Assembly: GCF_030247195.1 (NCBI RefSeq)
Contig: NC_080671.1
Coordinates: 36,678,343 to 36,742,342, forward strand
DNA: 64,000 nucleotides
Direction of reading: 5' to 3'
Source: Topomyia yanbarensis
Taxonomy: Eukaryota > Arthropoda > Insecta > Diptera > Culicidae
The position numbers were made by a program, and so were the translations under genes. Shown in pieces: positions 1 through 9,845 of the stretch; position 1 is the first letter of the stretch, and each line of letters starts with the position of its first letter. The notes under the pieces were generated by a model. It did not search any database, was not told the origin of the DNA, and saw nothing but the letters and a program-made list of their open reading frames with translations.

Positions 1-49
1 CAAGCATATATAGACTACATAGAATGGTTTTACAATATTTACTTATATA

Positions 50-440
50 CTATACATTATGTCCACGGCTTAGTTCTGATTTAATTTGTTTTCTAGACAT
101 GGAAAGGTAAATTATTACACAATTTTTATTATAATGACGCATCATTCTATTGATGGGGCTATTTTTAGCATAGTTTGTCCTAAAATATTGTTCTTGGAAT
201 AAATTACGAGTTCTTAGTTGACGGCTAGGTACATAAAATTTTATTTGTGAAAGTAATGATGCGGATTGTACACGTTGAGAAGTAATGTCGTCGATAAAGC
301 GAAGCATGGCAAATTCGCGGCGTTCTTTGAGTGTTTGTATATTAATGAGCATGCAACGTGCTTTATACGATGGAAGAGGTAATGTCGTTCAGTTTAGTTT
401 ACGAAGTTTTTGTGCCCAGACGGATTCTTCAATCGTACAG
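50..440 (-). pseudogene. C-terminal fragment of a non-LTR retrotransposon RT ORF (CR1/Jockey-like)
   Basis: Read on the minus strand, the frame ends at 50-52. It has the pattern seen after the RT domain of Jockey/CR1-type ORF2 proteins: a LPSYKARC segment, then LKERREFAMLRFIDDI, then FYVPSRQLRTRNLF and FRTNYAKNSPINRMMR. The continuous frame covers 50-352. The same reading extends upstream through LPLPSYKARC and, past an in-frame TGA, WAQKLRKLN to about 440. Catalytic RT motifs are absent, so this is the 3' remnant of a 5'-truncated copy. Bases 1-49 would be its 3' UTR. I see what looks like a family signature, but the clade is my inference. Confidence 0.6.
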
Positions 441-1601
441 CCGTTAGTATTCAGTTTTTTTATCGGAGAGTTTTGGATCAGTCTTCATTTTTCGAATCAT
501 CTTGTTCGAAAATTACAGTTGATGATAAACGGTTCCACTTCGACGCTTCAATTATTATGAAATTTCCTTCTACTTTTTAATCACTCGACTCACAGTTCTC
601 TTGGAAGAATTTAATAGTTTCGTTTTGTGCTCACTCGAGAATGGACGAAATAATGTGATTGCTCACAAGTATGGCTAAAATCGCATTTCGAACCAATCGT
701 ACGCCATTTATATGAAAGTTTACTTCACCTATGAAACATTCTATTTGCTTAGAAGCAGCCCGGCGTAGTGAACACACCCAGTATGACCCTCCATTCAAAG
801 TAAGGTTTTCACTTACAGTTAATGGTTGTTTTGGGCCTCTCAAAATTATTTCTTGACTCGAATGCAATCGATACCTTTACAGTTGTAACCTCGTTTTTTT
901 CCTATTTTTAATTACTTTTAAAGAGAATTTTGATAGTTTTTGATCGGGACTAGCTGAAATTGTACAAAAAATCAATAGATGATAAAACCTGGGATAAATC
1001 AAATCGTCCTTCAATGTTCAACTCCTGGTAATCCCAAGTTGTTTATTGATCAATACTAGCGTCTACAGGTCCGAACGTAGATCGCAGAAGGAATGGGAAA
1101 AAATGTTAATCCGACACATGTTTTTGCTAGAGTCCGTATATACTACTGCGCGCCCCACAAGTGTCACGGTAGAAGAGAGATTGGGGCGCACGTTTCAAGA
1201 TTTTAGGAGTCAATTTGTGCTTGACCACCAACAAACTCATTAAGAACCTAAAAATACGTTTTACGAATACCGCAAATAGCGAGAAAATATCAAGAAACAT
1301 ACTTAATTCAAATATTATTTTTGCACAAACTGGCAAACAATAAATCACCAGATATATTTGAAAAAAAATTAAGAGTGGTAAGCAAAATAAAACTACACCT
1401 ATTGTTTGTTTGCGCAACGAGCATATGAAATAATTGTTGGTGACCCAAAATAAGTAATAACTGTAAGGCCTTACTTTATATGAGGAGCGTACATTTTATT
1501 AGAAGTTAGAATAATGTAACTATTATAAAGCGAAGCATTCTGGTTCATCACAAAAAGAGATAAGCAGAATGATAAGATTAACTTACTAATTTAGTACAAA
1601 C
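441..1601. other. Unassigned AT-rich sequence
   Basis: No gene, clear inverted repeat or tandem array seen. The short open frames on both strands here (for example 631-867 and 1127-1417 minus) show no motif or codon pattern that I recognise. Confidence 0.4.
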
Positions 1602-1690
1602 CCAAAATCAGACGGGTATGTTTTTATTACTTTTGGGTAATATTCTATTGTATCTTTGGTCTTTTGGTCCGTTACCACACCCAAAACTCG
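1602..1690 (+). repeat. Left arm of an outer inverted repeat
   Basis: This stretch contains TATTACTTTTGGGTAA followed by ATTCTATTGT. It matches the reverse complement of 3830-3917 at roughly 75-80 percent by eye. The two arms flank the hAT-type element and the GC-rich minisatellite, so they may be ends of an older DNA transposon or foldback. No target-site duplication is visible. Confidence 0.5.
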
Positions 1691-2506
1691 GCCGTAATAC
1701 CTTTACGGTAATAAGAAAAAAATGCTCCAATAGCAAGACGTTTCATGCTAAAGCGGTCACAACAAAAAAATCCTCAAACGGCAATACCAACACATTCAAA
1801 TCTTTTCCGCGTCGCACTCATGTTTCATCAATAATTAATCAATAAATATTATCGCGTCGGATTGTCTGGAAGTGTGTAGCACTTCGTTTGTGATTGCATT
1901 GCGCATCAAGTGAAGTGAACACTATGTGGACAAAGACGAGGTTCGATTTTCTCTACACGACACATTCCGAATTTGAAGATCGGCTCACACTCGGCTAGCT
2001 TCAAAGCACAGTCAGAAAAAAACGACTCGGAATAGTGGTGGGGTATTTCGGCTGGTGATAAATTGAAATTTCTTTTCTATCACGGACGTTAACAGCAAGG
2101 TAGCGACTGCACAAAACATGAACAGTCTTCCCGTCATGCAGCGATGCCAACCTTCCAGTTTAAACTGGATTCTTCCAGTTTTTTTTATTCGATCCAGTCA
2201 AACAGACAAATGTGTGAATCGTCCAGTTTTTTTGAATATTGTCCAGTTTTATCCAGTTTTTTCCCAGAAGTATGCACCAAAATTATTTCCTTAATATATG
2301 CAATACAATAGTAGTTTACTATATAAAATAATAATAAATAATAAAACAAAATAAATGAAATTGTGAAGAGTACAACCTCTCCAGGGAACAAGTTAATTGT
2401 TTTTCAGTAACCATTTGCTTCGCCCTGTCATAACTCAATACACATTAGAAATGGATATGCTATGTAGTGCAAGATTAGCAGATAACGTTAATTAAAATGA
2501 AGATTG

Positions 2507-2590
2507 TTTTTTTTTAGTCCGTTTATTACATATGGCACAGTGCGTTAGCATGAAGGTACCATTTTTTTCGTTTAACATTTCAAATTTCTT
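2507..2590 (-). repeat. 3' end fragment of an ORF1-type retroelement inside the hAT element
   Basis: A run of nine T (2507-2515) is followed by GTCCGTTTATTACATATGGC and GTGCGTTAGCATGA. The same order occurs at 47133-47190, where it forms the poly(A) end of a gag-like ORF1 element. On the minus strand this would be the last UTR bases plus poly(A). Confidence 0.45.
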
Positions 2591-2859
2591 AGTTATATTT
2601 AAATAGTAGCTATCACTTTTATACTATCTTAAACTAGAAATTCGCTGCTGTATAAATTTTTTTTCTTATTTTCTCTAATTTCTGAACGTTTTCATATTGA
2701 ATAATGTTTGTCTTCATATTTGAGAATCCTGTTTTATTAAAAATAGATCCATTTTATTTAAAAAGAACTTTACATCCGAGGGGAAGCACTAGCAAGTTTG
2801 AGTGCATCGTATTGAAAATACCAAACATATTTTGAATATAATTAAAGTAAAGAATGAAA

Positions 2860-3110
2860 GTATTTAAATATACTTCTGTTGTACTTAATAAGGTACTTAA
2901 TGTAATTATCGTCGATGTGTGAGTACTTAAAGTGTTTAAAGTACATGTTCATGGTAATTAAAATATTTTGCGTATTTAGAGTGCGAAGTTGCTGCACTTA
3001 ACATCTTTTCTGTAACTAAAGTACAATGAATTTTAGACGCACTTTTTGAAGATTTGCGGTATTTAATGTACTTTATGGTACTTAAAATAATTATTTAAGT
3101 ACTACTTTTG
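2860..3110. repeat. AT-rich stretch with recurrent GTACTTAA-like words
   Basis: GTACTTAA, AGTACTTAAAG and close variants recur many times in 250 bp inside the hAT element, irregularly spaced and on both strands. The arrangement is too irregular for a simple satellite. Confidence 0.45.
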
Positions 3111-3289
3111 GCACTGCGTCGTATTGAAGATTTAGTGCTTGCCTCTCGTTTGCATCCCTTTTTGCAAGGATTAATTTGGTTATTCGGGCATCCAGTTTTT
3201 TCCAGTTTTTTTTAAAGAGAGGTTCCAGTTTTTTTGAAAATAAAGTTGGCAACGCTGCCGTCATGTACGGGAAGCAAGACCTATGGTTT

Positions 3290-3535
3290 GGATCCACGTA
3301 TCCGAACCGAGGGTCCGGATCCAGATACTTGTCTGGATCTAAGCACCAGGTCTGGGTCTGGTTCAGGTCCAGACTTGGTAAGGGGAAAAGGGGATGGGCT
3401 AGATCCGGGTACTGGTCCGGGTCCAGGTACTGGTCCAGACCCGGAAACTGGTTCGGATCTGGGCACTGGTCTGGATCCGGGAGGTCCGGATTTGTGGACT
3501 GGTCCGGATCTGGCAGCTAGGCCGGATCCGGAAAC
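3290..3535 (+). repeat. GC-rich minisatellite of GGTCCGGATCCGGGTACT-like units
   Basis: Degenerate 6 to 18 bp units built from GGTCCGG, GGATCC and GGTACTGG repeat through about 245 bp. Local GC content is far above the surroundings. The long open frames crossing it encode only Gly/Pro/Asp/Thr repeats (GPDPGTG-like) and are by-products of the repeat, not genes. Confidence 0.75.
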
Positions 3536-4269
3536 CGCCCAAACTTTTTATTTCACTATCCAACCTACCCAGTAAAAAAACCGTAATTCTGGCTGGTTTC
3601 TGCCAATATTGGGGCAGATTTCAGCCTGAATTTGGTCAGAGATCCACCAGGATTCCGGTTGGTTTGAATCGGTACTATCATAGAAATCGACCGAATTAAC
3701 TTACATCTGAACAGAGCCGAGGTTGACACATACTGAAAAAGTGTTTGATTGTGTGATGCGCATACATGAACAGCAATCGAAATTCGTCATTCCACCGTTT
3801 ACTACCTTTGCGGGAATATGAGTTTAATACCGCAATGCGCCATTGCGTGGTCTGTTACCGAAAAGACAATAGAATCTTACCCAAAAGTAATACAAACGTA
3901 CCTGACGGATTTTTGTTGTATGTAATAATATGGCACAGTACGTCATATCAAACCAAAATGAATAATAGGGAGACAACGGGACATAATTTTACAACTATTA
4001 AATTGTTAGATACATTATAATCGTTGAAGTCTTTTATGGACTACTAGAAACCAAATGAAATAGTGTGAATACGTAAATATGGTACATTTGCTCACTTACA
4101 TTATTACTCAATATTCATCCACTTAAATTTTGGAGCGGTTCATCACTTACCTGAAAAAAAACAAAAAGTAGTACGAATTACTAAATGATTGGTGGTTACC
4201 AATTTAAAATAAAAAAATATTTAATTTTTAATATTTAAATAATAGTTTTGGAAGTACTACGATGGGATG
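3536..4269. other. Unassigned sequence with right arm of outer inverted repeat
   Basis: 3830-3917 is the right arm pairing with 1602-1690. A short degenerate CTGG/GGTT-rich stretch lies at 3590-3680. No gene recognised elsewhere. The open frame 3766-4020 is unremarkable. Confidence 0.4.
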
Positions 4270-6000
4270 CATATGAAAGACGGAATGCGGAGACGGCATA
4301 TGAACAATGAATTGCAACAGTTGCTTGGAGAACCACCCATTGTTCGCTCAGCGAAATTTGGGTGGCTGCATGTTTTCAGAATGGTGAACAACTCGGTAAA
4401 ATGGCTCTAGAAACTAATCGTTCTCAACACGTTGCATTCAAAATTACTAAGAATGCGTTGATCTCCCGCCAGCATGCTCCAGGTTTCTTGGCCGTAGAAA
4501 ACAACCGGTCCAACGAGCGATTTGTAGAAGATTAACTTTATTCGATGTCGTACCTTCGTCGATCGAAGGGTTTTGCGAAGCCCAAAGTAACAACGTTCAC
4601 CTGCTAGAATACTTTTCTAAATGTCTCTGTTGGTGTCATTATTGGCGGTCATTAGTGAGCCCAAATACACGAGCTCACCCAGTAAACGAAATGGCGACTA
4701 GGCGGGTTAAAACATGCCGACGAGTGGTGGGCTATTGACAATCTGCCCTAATTATGTGGGTATCAACCAACTCGATATCATCGTCATCGCGTCAACCGTC
4801 AGTCGGATGTACGTTCCCACCATCGTCTCAAGATTGTGTGACACAATATTGACGCTACCGGCGAGGCTAAAAAGATGAGCAGACTTCCGGAAAACCGTGT
4901 CAATCATAGCTCTTATTATCACACCTTACCGTAGCCCTTTCCGAGTTTTGAAAGGACTCAAAAGTATTTCTAATACTCATCACATATCACTCCATCTATT
5001 TTCGCTGGTCCGGAAATCCGTATTTGGGCGTTATATGCTAGTTTTCTCAACGATCTCGCTTGCTAACGGTGATTCAGCAATATGATTGCTCGATAACTAT
5101 TTGCAGCAATCCCGCTTAACACCCTTTTTAAAGATGGGACACACTACTTCCTCCATCCAATCTTCCAGTAAAATCTGTTTCTCCCAGAAAAACTTTAAAA
5201 CCACCCAGTGGAGTACTCTACACAACGCCTCTCTTCCGTGTTTTAGCAGCTCACATGGTAGTTGATCATTGCCAGCGGCTTTATCAGTCCTCAACCCGCC
5301 GATCACCTCATGAATCTTCGGTAGATCTTGCGCTGGGAATCTGTCGTCGGCTGCGCATGTCCCCAGACTGATTCTTGCGATACTCTCGTCGTCTACTGCT
5401 ATTTCGATGTTCGTCATAATACACTTATCAATCAGCTCGCACTCAGTCGTGAGAAGGTCTCCATTAGTGTCACTTCATATGCCAGGCTGTGGCACATAGC
5501 CTTTGTTTGAGCGATTTACCTACTCGTAGAATTTTCATAACTCTATACAGATGCTCCATCTCCTATCTTCCTGTAGGCGATTTCGAATCTATATTTGCAC
5601 TGTAGAAGGTGCGCACATTTGTGATATTGGAGAAAATTTTTCCATTCATTAGAACGTGGTCGATTTGGTTATAAATTTGTTAATCAGTGATCTCAGGGGT
5701 GTGGTTCATGTCGCTGATGAGGAGCTTCACTTTCTGCCGCGGGCTCCAAATGCACGTAAAAGGTATCTTTCTCGTTCTCGGGTTACGCTTCGTGAGGGCA
5801 GTGCACGTTAACGATGCTGTAGTTTTAGAAAAGGCCTTTGATCCACACACCTCCATTCTCTGATCGTCTGGTACTTGATTACGTGTTGGTGCATCTTGCC
5901 CTGCACTACAAAGCTGATTCCCAACTTATTTGTTGTGCCGTCGCTCTAGTAGAATGTAACCGTAATTGCCTTAAATTTATCCAAAACCAAATATATGATT
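4270..6000 (-). pseudogene. Decayed RTE-type non-LTR retrotransposon (endonuclease + RT)
   Basis: On the minus strand the pieces run in RTE order. An endonuclease end (about 5990-5610) has IYNQIDHVLMNGKIFSNITN and VRTFYSANIDS. An RT N-terminal part (5417-5097) has RTDKAAGNDQLPCELLKHG and VVCPIFKKG. A region near 4900-4800 reads LAGSVNIVS where FADDIDII is expected, so the catalytic ADD is lost. The C-terminal part (about 4650-4430) has NNDTNRDI, LAGERCYFGLRKTLRS, VGPVVFYGQETW and FECNVLRTI. Several frameshifts and stops separate these parts, so the copy is dead. Assignment to RTE rests on motif order and wording I recognise from that clade. Confidence 0.75.
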
Positions 6001-6057
6001 TCCCATTCATTTAGAAGATCTATAGCCCAACACTCTAACCCGTGTACTGAAAACTAC

Positions 6058-7062
6058 ATGATCGAAGAGACGAAAGTCTTCAAATACCTGGGCTTTTTTC
6101 TTGATTCCGCACTTTCTTAGAACGACCATATAAAATCACTTGAAAAAAAGATCGCTTCATTATGTGGGGCTATGCGTCGGGTTTGTTATTTTATCCCACA
6201 GCACGTGCTATTGAAGTTCTACTATGCGCATATTCATTCCCTTTTAAATTACCTTGTATCACTATGGGGCCATGCCAGCATATCCAATTTAAAAAAGCTT
6301 CAAACACTTCAGAATAGATGCCTTAAATTTATATTCAATAAATCAATCATGTATCCAACTATCCTGCTTTATACTAATAATTCTCATAACATATTGCCCT
6401 TGCTTGGATTGACTGAATTACAAACAATATTGTATGTTTTCAATGCTCAGTACAACCTAATAGCACATAATAACTTACGGTTTACTATTGGTATTCGTAT
6501 GTATAATTGTATACCACTAAACAAGCCAATAATTTACAACGCACCAGGGTTTCCACCAACCTTGGTCAGAAACGCATTTCCTTTGCCGGGCCAACGATTT
6601 TCAATCATCTTCCTACTGAGTTAACACAGATAAAAAATCGTATCCATTTTGAAACAAGCTTAAAACGTCATTTGAAAAATAAAATTGGTGTGTTTTTAAT
6701 ATGAACTTCATATAAACTGCATAAACTTGATGTTCCACCAAAAAGCTTTCTTTCTTTTCATTTTCCATTTTCTTAGAATGTTAATATTTAAATTTAAATT
6801 TAGTTGAAATAGGTTAGTTTAAAATCTGAATCTATTTAATATTAATACTACAGCGGGCCCCTTAAAAGGAATATCGTCCAGTGGGTGCTCTTTGTAGCTA
6901 ATATTTGTACATTATACTATGATGTTTGTAGCGGTCTTAGCGAATACCTTTTTTTCATATTTGTGCTGACCTTTTTTTGTGCTGAGAACTGATGTGTCCA
7001 CTACCAGGGGGCTCTCTTTGCGATCCTGAGAGGCGGGCTATTAAAAATAAAAATAAAAAAAC
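6058..7062 (+). pseudogene. 3' part of a CR1-like non-LTR retrotransposon
   Basis: The coding part begins near 6058 (ETKVFKYLGFFLDSALS, then a stop) and runs through KIASLCGAMRRVCYF, LLKFYYAHIHSLLNYLVSLW, LQTLQNRCLKFIF and a late frameshift near 6510 into VSTNLGQKRISFAGPTIFNHLP, ending at 6702-6704. This order follows the RT palm/thumb in CR1-like ORF2 proteins. A 3' UTR follows and the copy seems to end in an A-rich TAAAAATAAAAATAAAAAAA tail around 7043-7062. It lies head-to-head with the RTE remnant. Confidence 0.7.
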
Positions 7063-7489
7063 CGCGCGATGCCCGCTTTTCCACACATTCTGTCCTGCCA
7101 AGCAAAGTTCCTACAATGCTACGTCTTTGAAGTTGCGAGTTTTCAGCTCATTGTGTAGGATTCGTTCGAACCCAGGGAAGCAAAAAGACTTACAGTTCGA
7201 TGTGCCAAGTTTCCAATCGTAGACCTTTTTACGTTACGTGGGCTTTGATCGACTATTTCGATCCGCCTTGTCCTACTGATTCTTCGTAACGTGGTGTTTT
7301 CCGGGCGGCTTGTTGGGTTTGACACAACCTCCTGTCTCCTCGAACAGCCGCGCGGGGTTTCTTTGCCACCTCACGTATTCAGTTCTGTCTACGGTAAGGT
7401 TATAGCGCACATGCCCACTCGCACCTTCTCATTTCGCTTCTACTACAGAAGACGGTAGCACCCAGTCGATGCCGGGATACAGATTAAAT
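7063..7489 (+). repeat. Diverged repeat ending in AAATGTCATCAA
   Basis: The last 90 bases (TCGCACCTTCTCATTTCGCT, then GGTAGCACCCAGTCGATGCC, then AAATGTCATCAA) match 22328-22407, the 3' end of a retro-insertion with a target duplication. This is probably the 3' portion of the same retroelement family. The body near 7200-7370 is richer in GC, and on the minus strand a short stretch reads like protein (about ETGGCV-PNKPPGKHHVT), but I cannot name it. Confidence 0.4.
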
Positions 7490-7539
7490 GTCATCAATAG
7501 ACGCACAGGAAAGCATGAGATAGGAGCTTGTGAATATTG

Positions 7540-7830
7540 GGAAGTATTCACCATTTGATGACCAACCTTCGAAGTTGATGGTTTCGAAATTTTGTGATGT
7601 TGACCGTAAGATATAATCCATTTTAAAACTCTATGAAGATATTGAAGGTATTCTTTATTTTTGTCTTAGTTTTAGAATGGAATGGTAACCGCTGAACTGT
7701 TGTTGTTTGTGAACTTTGAATATTTTATCAAATTTACATTATATTGAAGCATTTTCGAAAAATCAACGATTTTCGTCAACCCCCCTCCCCAAACCTAATT
7801 TCTGGCTACGCCACTGAGAGAAGGAATTTT
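7540..7830. repeat. Interspersed repeat with GGCGTAGCCAGAAATT end
   Basis: The inverted word TGGCTACGCC with a C-rich run before it (7777-7815) recurs at 35309-35345 and 36910-36976. The block at 7560-7605 also resembles 35590-35640 (CTTCGAAGTTGATGGTTTC versus CTCCGAAATTGGCGGTTTC). An abundant repeat family is likely; its type is unclear. Confidence 0.45.
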
Positions 7831-8799
7831 TCAATTTTGAAAGTGACAAACTTAAAAAATATCGATTTGAGTTTGTTAGTAAAACTTTACGTGGAAAAGG
7901 ATTCCAAATTCAATCGTAAAATAATGGAAACAAGGTTCGATAAAATAATGTACAATCAGACATTGGTGAGCTTCTTGATTTGTGAATTTTCCGCCCTAAA
8001 TGAATCCATTTCCTACAACTTCGGAATGGATGTCGTTTAAATCAAATCTACCGTTGAAGATACGCACTCATAGCCAAATATGCTCGACAAGGAGTGGTAA
8101 TACAGAGATGATTCGTTTTTTTTTGCCGAACTCAAGTTAACAAAATGGGAACATGGTCAAAAATGGGACATATTTTTTTCTTTCTTTTAAATAAACCGAA
8201 GTTTCACTATAATGTATTACGCTCCTTGGTAACCTCAAATATACATAGTAAGTACAATTAAATGACAGGACAAAATGAGCTCTAACAGTCCACTTCCTAG
8301 TTGATTCCTAGCCCCACCACCAAATTTGAAACCAATCAGACAATTCTAGCTACCGGACCAACGTGTTGGAAATTTGCATGGGATTTTTCGACAATTCACA
8401 TGGAGAAACCCCACAAGTTCGCATGTTAACCGCTAGGTGGCATTGTATATAATATTTTATCACTGCATGTGATAGAATTCGTGATATCATAGGACTACGA
8501 GTCTCCAAGAAACGACATTAAACAAAATCAAACTATATTGCCTATGCTGACTACTGTGATGGCTTAACTTATCATATGAGTAGCACTGCACCATTTTTAA
8601 GCTTGCTTTACTCAAGTTAACGACACCGCCAATTCCCCCTTCACCATCTATTCGATCATCGTACAACATAAACAGTATCACCAATCCGGCTCGGGTTACC
8701 AAGCCAGTAGATCAAATATCCGTTTCCATAGGCAAATATGTCATAACTCCATTATTGTCAAATTATCTTCGTTTCTGCCATTTACCATTGGGTAACATA
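7831..8799. other. Unassigned AT-rich sequence
   Basis: No recognisable gene or repeat structure. The open frame 7744-8040 begins in the repeat above and shows no known motif. Confidence 0.4.
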
Positions 8800-9049
8800 T
8801 GGTCGGTGTTAAGTCAGACCGGACTAAGTGACAAAATATTGATTTCGAGAAACACGAGTTTAAAGTTTGAATCGCAGCATCCTTTACATTATGATTGGAA
8901 ATTAATTTTTGCCGTAATTCTTGTTTATTGTTACATATTTCAAATCTGGCAAGAGTCGAATGTAGCTGACGAAATTTTTTATCCATTGCTATAATTATCT
9001 CATTTTTTGATGTTTTGCGACTTAGTCCGGTCTGACTTAACACCGACCA
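8800..9049 (+). mobile_element. TA-flanked MITE, copy 1 (Tc1/mariner-type)
   Basis: A 250 bp element with perfect 30 bp terminal inverted repeats beginning TGGTCGGTGTTAAGTCAGAC, flanked by TA on both sides (8798-8799, 9050-9051). Copies at 23639-23867 and 39606-39854 share the full length. No transposase is encoded; the open frames on both strands are accidental. The TA duplication points to Tc1/mariner mobilisation. Confidence 0.85.
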
Positions 9050-9131
9050 TATGGAACTAAGAAAATTGAAACTAGATCACTGCGAGAGCTGCGTTTCCGT
9101 CCCTATAACTTATCCGCAGCTAGACTATGTG

Positions 9132-9300
9132 CAGTGTTGCCATGTATACAGATTTATCTGGAAAAGTACACAGTTTCACTTATCCTGGTATCTTTAAAGC
9201 ATAAAACAAAAACAAGAACATATCCTGATATGTATACAGGTTCTATATAGTACAGATCATAGTTTTTGGTTGAAAAAATACAGTTTAAATATTTCATAGT
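9132..9300 (+). repeat. Single hAT-like terminus
   Basis: CAGTGTTGCCATGTATACAG at 9132 has the hAT-style CAGTGTTGCCA start and is followed by AT-rich sequence with repeated TATACAG/ATATCCTG words. No matching inverted end or 8 bp duplication was found, so this is probably a truncated copy. Confidence 0.3.
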
Positions 9301-9622
9301 TTCACATTCCAACTAGTAGAGTAGAACTGCATTATGGTAAACGTGAGCACAGTAAATAAATAATAGATAATAGAAATATCAATGAAGATGAAAATGAAAC
9401 ATTGAAAAAACTTATTAATTTTCAAGTATTCCGCTTAACTTTTGAGCTCCTTAAATTGTGAGGGGATGTATTTATTCATTTTATTTTCATGAATCAACAT
9501 TCTGTGTAATTTGACATATACCTACGCATATCTAATGACTTGACAATTGACAACCTTTACGCAGATAAGTAGAAACTTGACGGATATGGAACCTAATTCG
9601 TCACTGTTGTGCTATGCTATAC

Positions 9623-9668
9623 TTTTTTTGTCGAAATGTGCACCATTTAGCACATTTCGACAAAAAAA
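9623..9668. repeat. Short perfect hairpin
   Basis: A 19 bp stem (TTTTTTTGTCGAAATGTGC and its exact reverse complement) surrounds the 8-base loop ACCATTTA. It could be a terminal or subterminal palindrome of a MITE. The stem is shorter than a typical miRNA precursor. Confidence 0.7.
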
Positions 9669-9840
9669 TTGAGGTTAAATGCCTTAAATCTTATAAATGG
9701 TACAAACAAATCAGAAAAGGCAATTTATGCATCCATCCATTTTGTATTAATCTCTCAAATATTACGTAGATCGGTTCGCCATATTGAGAATTTTTTTAAA
9801 AAAATAAAAAAAAGTCGCACTCGCACGTGTCATAAGTGTG

Positions 9841-9845
9841 TACAG
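9841..9845 (+). mobile_element. Detached left tip of the mariner-type MITE
   Basis: TACAG here is the TA target plus the first three bases (CAG) of the MITE whose body lies at 11508-11743. The hAT-type insertion separated them and its duplicated target includes these bases. Confidence 0.55.

Larger units (their letters stand above)
2139..3257. mobile_element. hAT-type non-autonomous DNA transposon
   Basis: The ends read CAGCGATGCCAAC and, inverted, CAGCGTTGCCAAC, the CAGNG-TGCCAAC style of hAT termini. Both sides carry the same 8 bp, CCGTCATG (2131-2138 and 3258-3265), the duplication length typical of hAT. Subterminal copies of TCCAGTTTTT occur several times inside both ends (about 2155-2265 and 3190-3235). 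The interior has no transposase. It holds a poly(T)-linked retroelement fragment and a stretch rich in GTACTTAA. Length is 1,119 bp. Confidence 0.8.

Noticed and set aside
3176..3575. Long overlapping open frames on both strands over the GGTCCGGATCC repeat
   Set aside because: They encode only Gly/Pro/Asp/Ser/Thr repeats dictated by the minisatellite and are open in several frames at once, so they are not genes.
8741..9043. Open frames on both strands within the MITE at 8800-9049
   Set aside because: Their ends are the inverted repeats themselves and the frames are not kept in the copy at 23639-23867.
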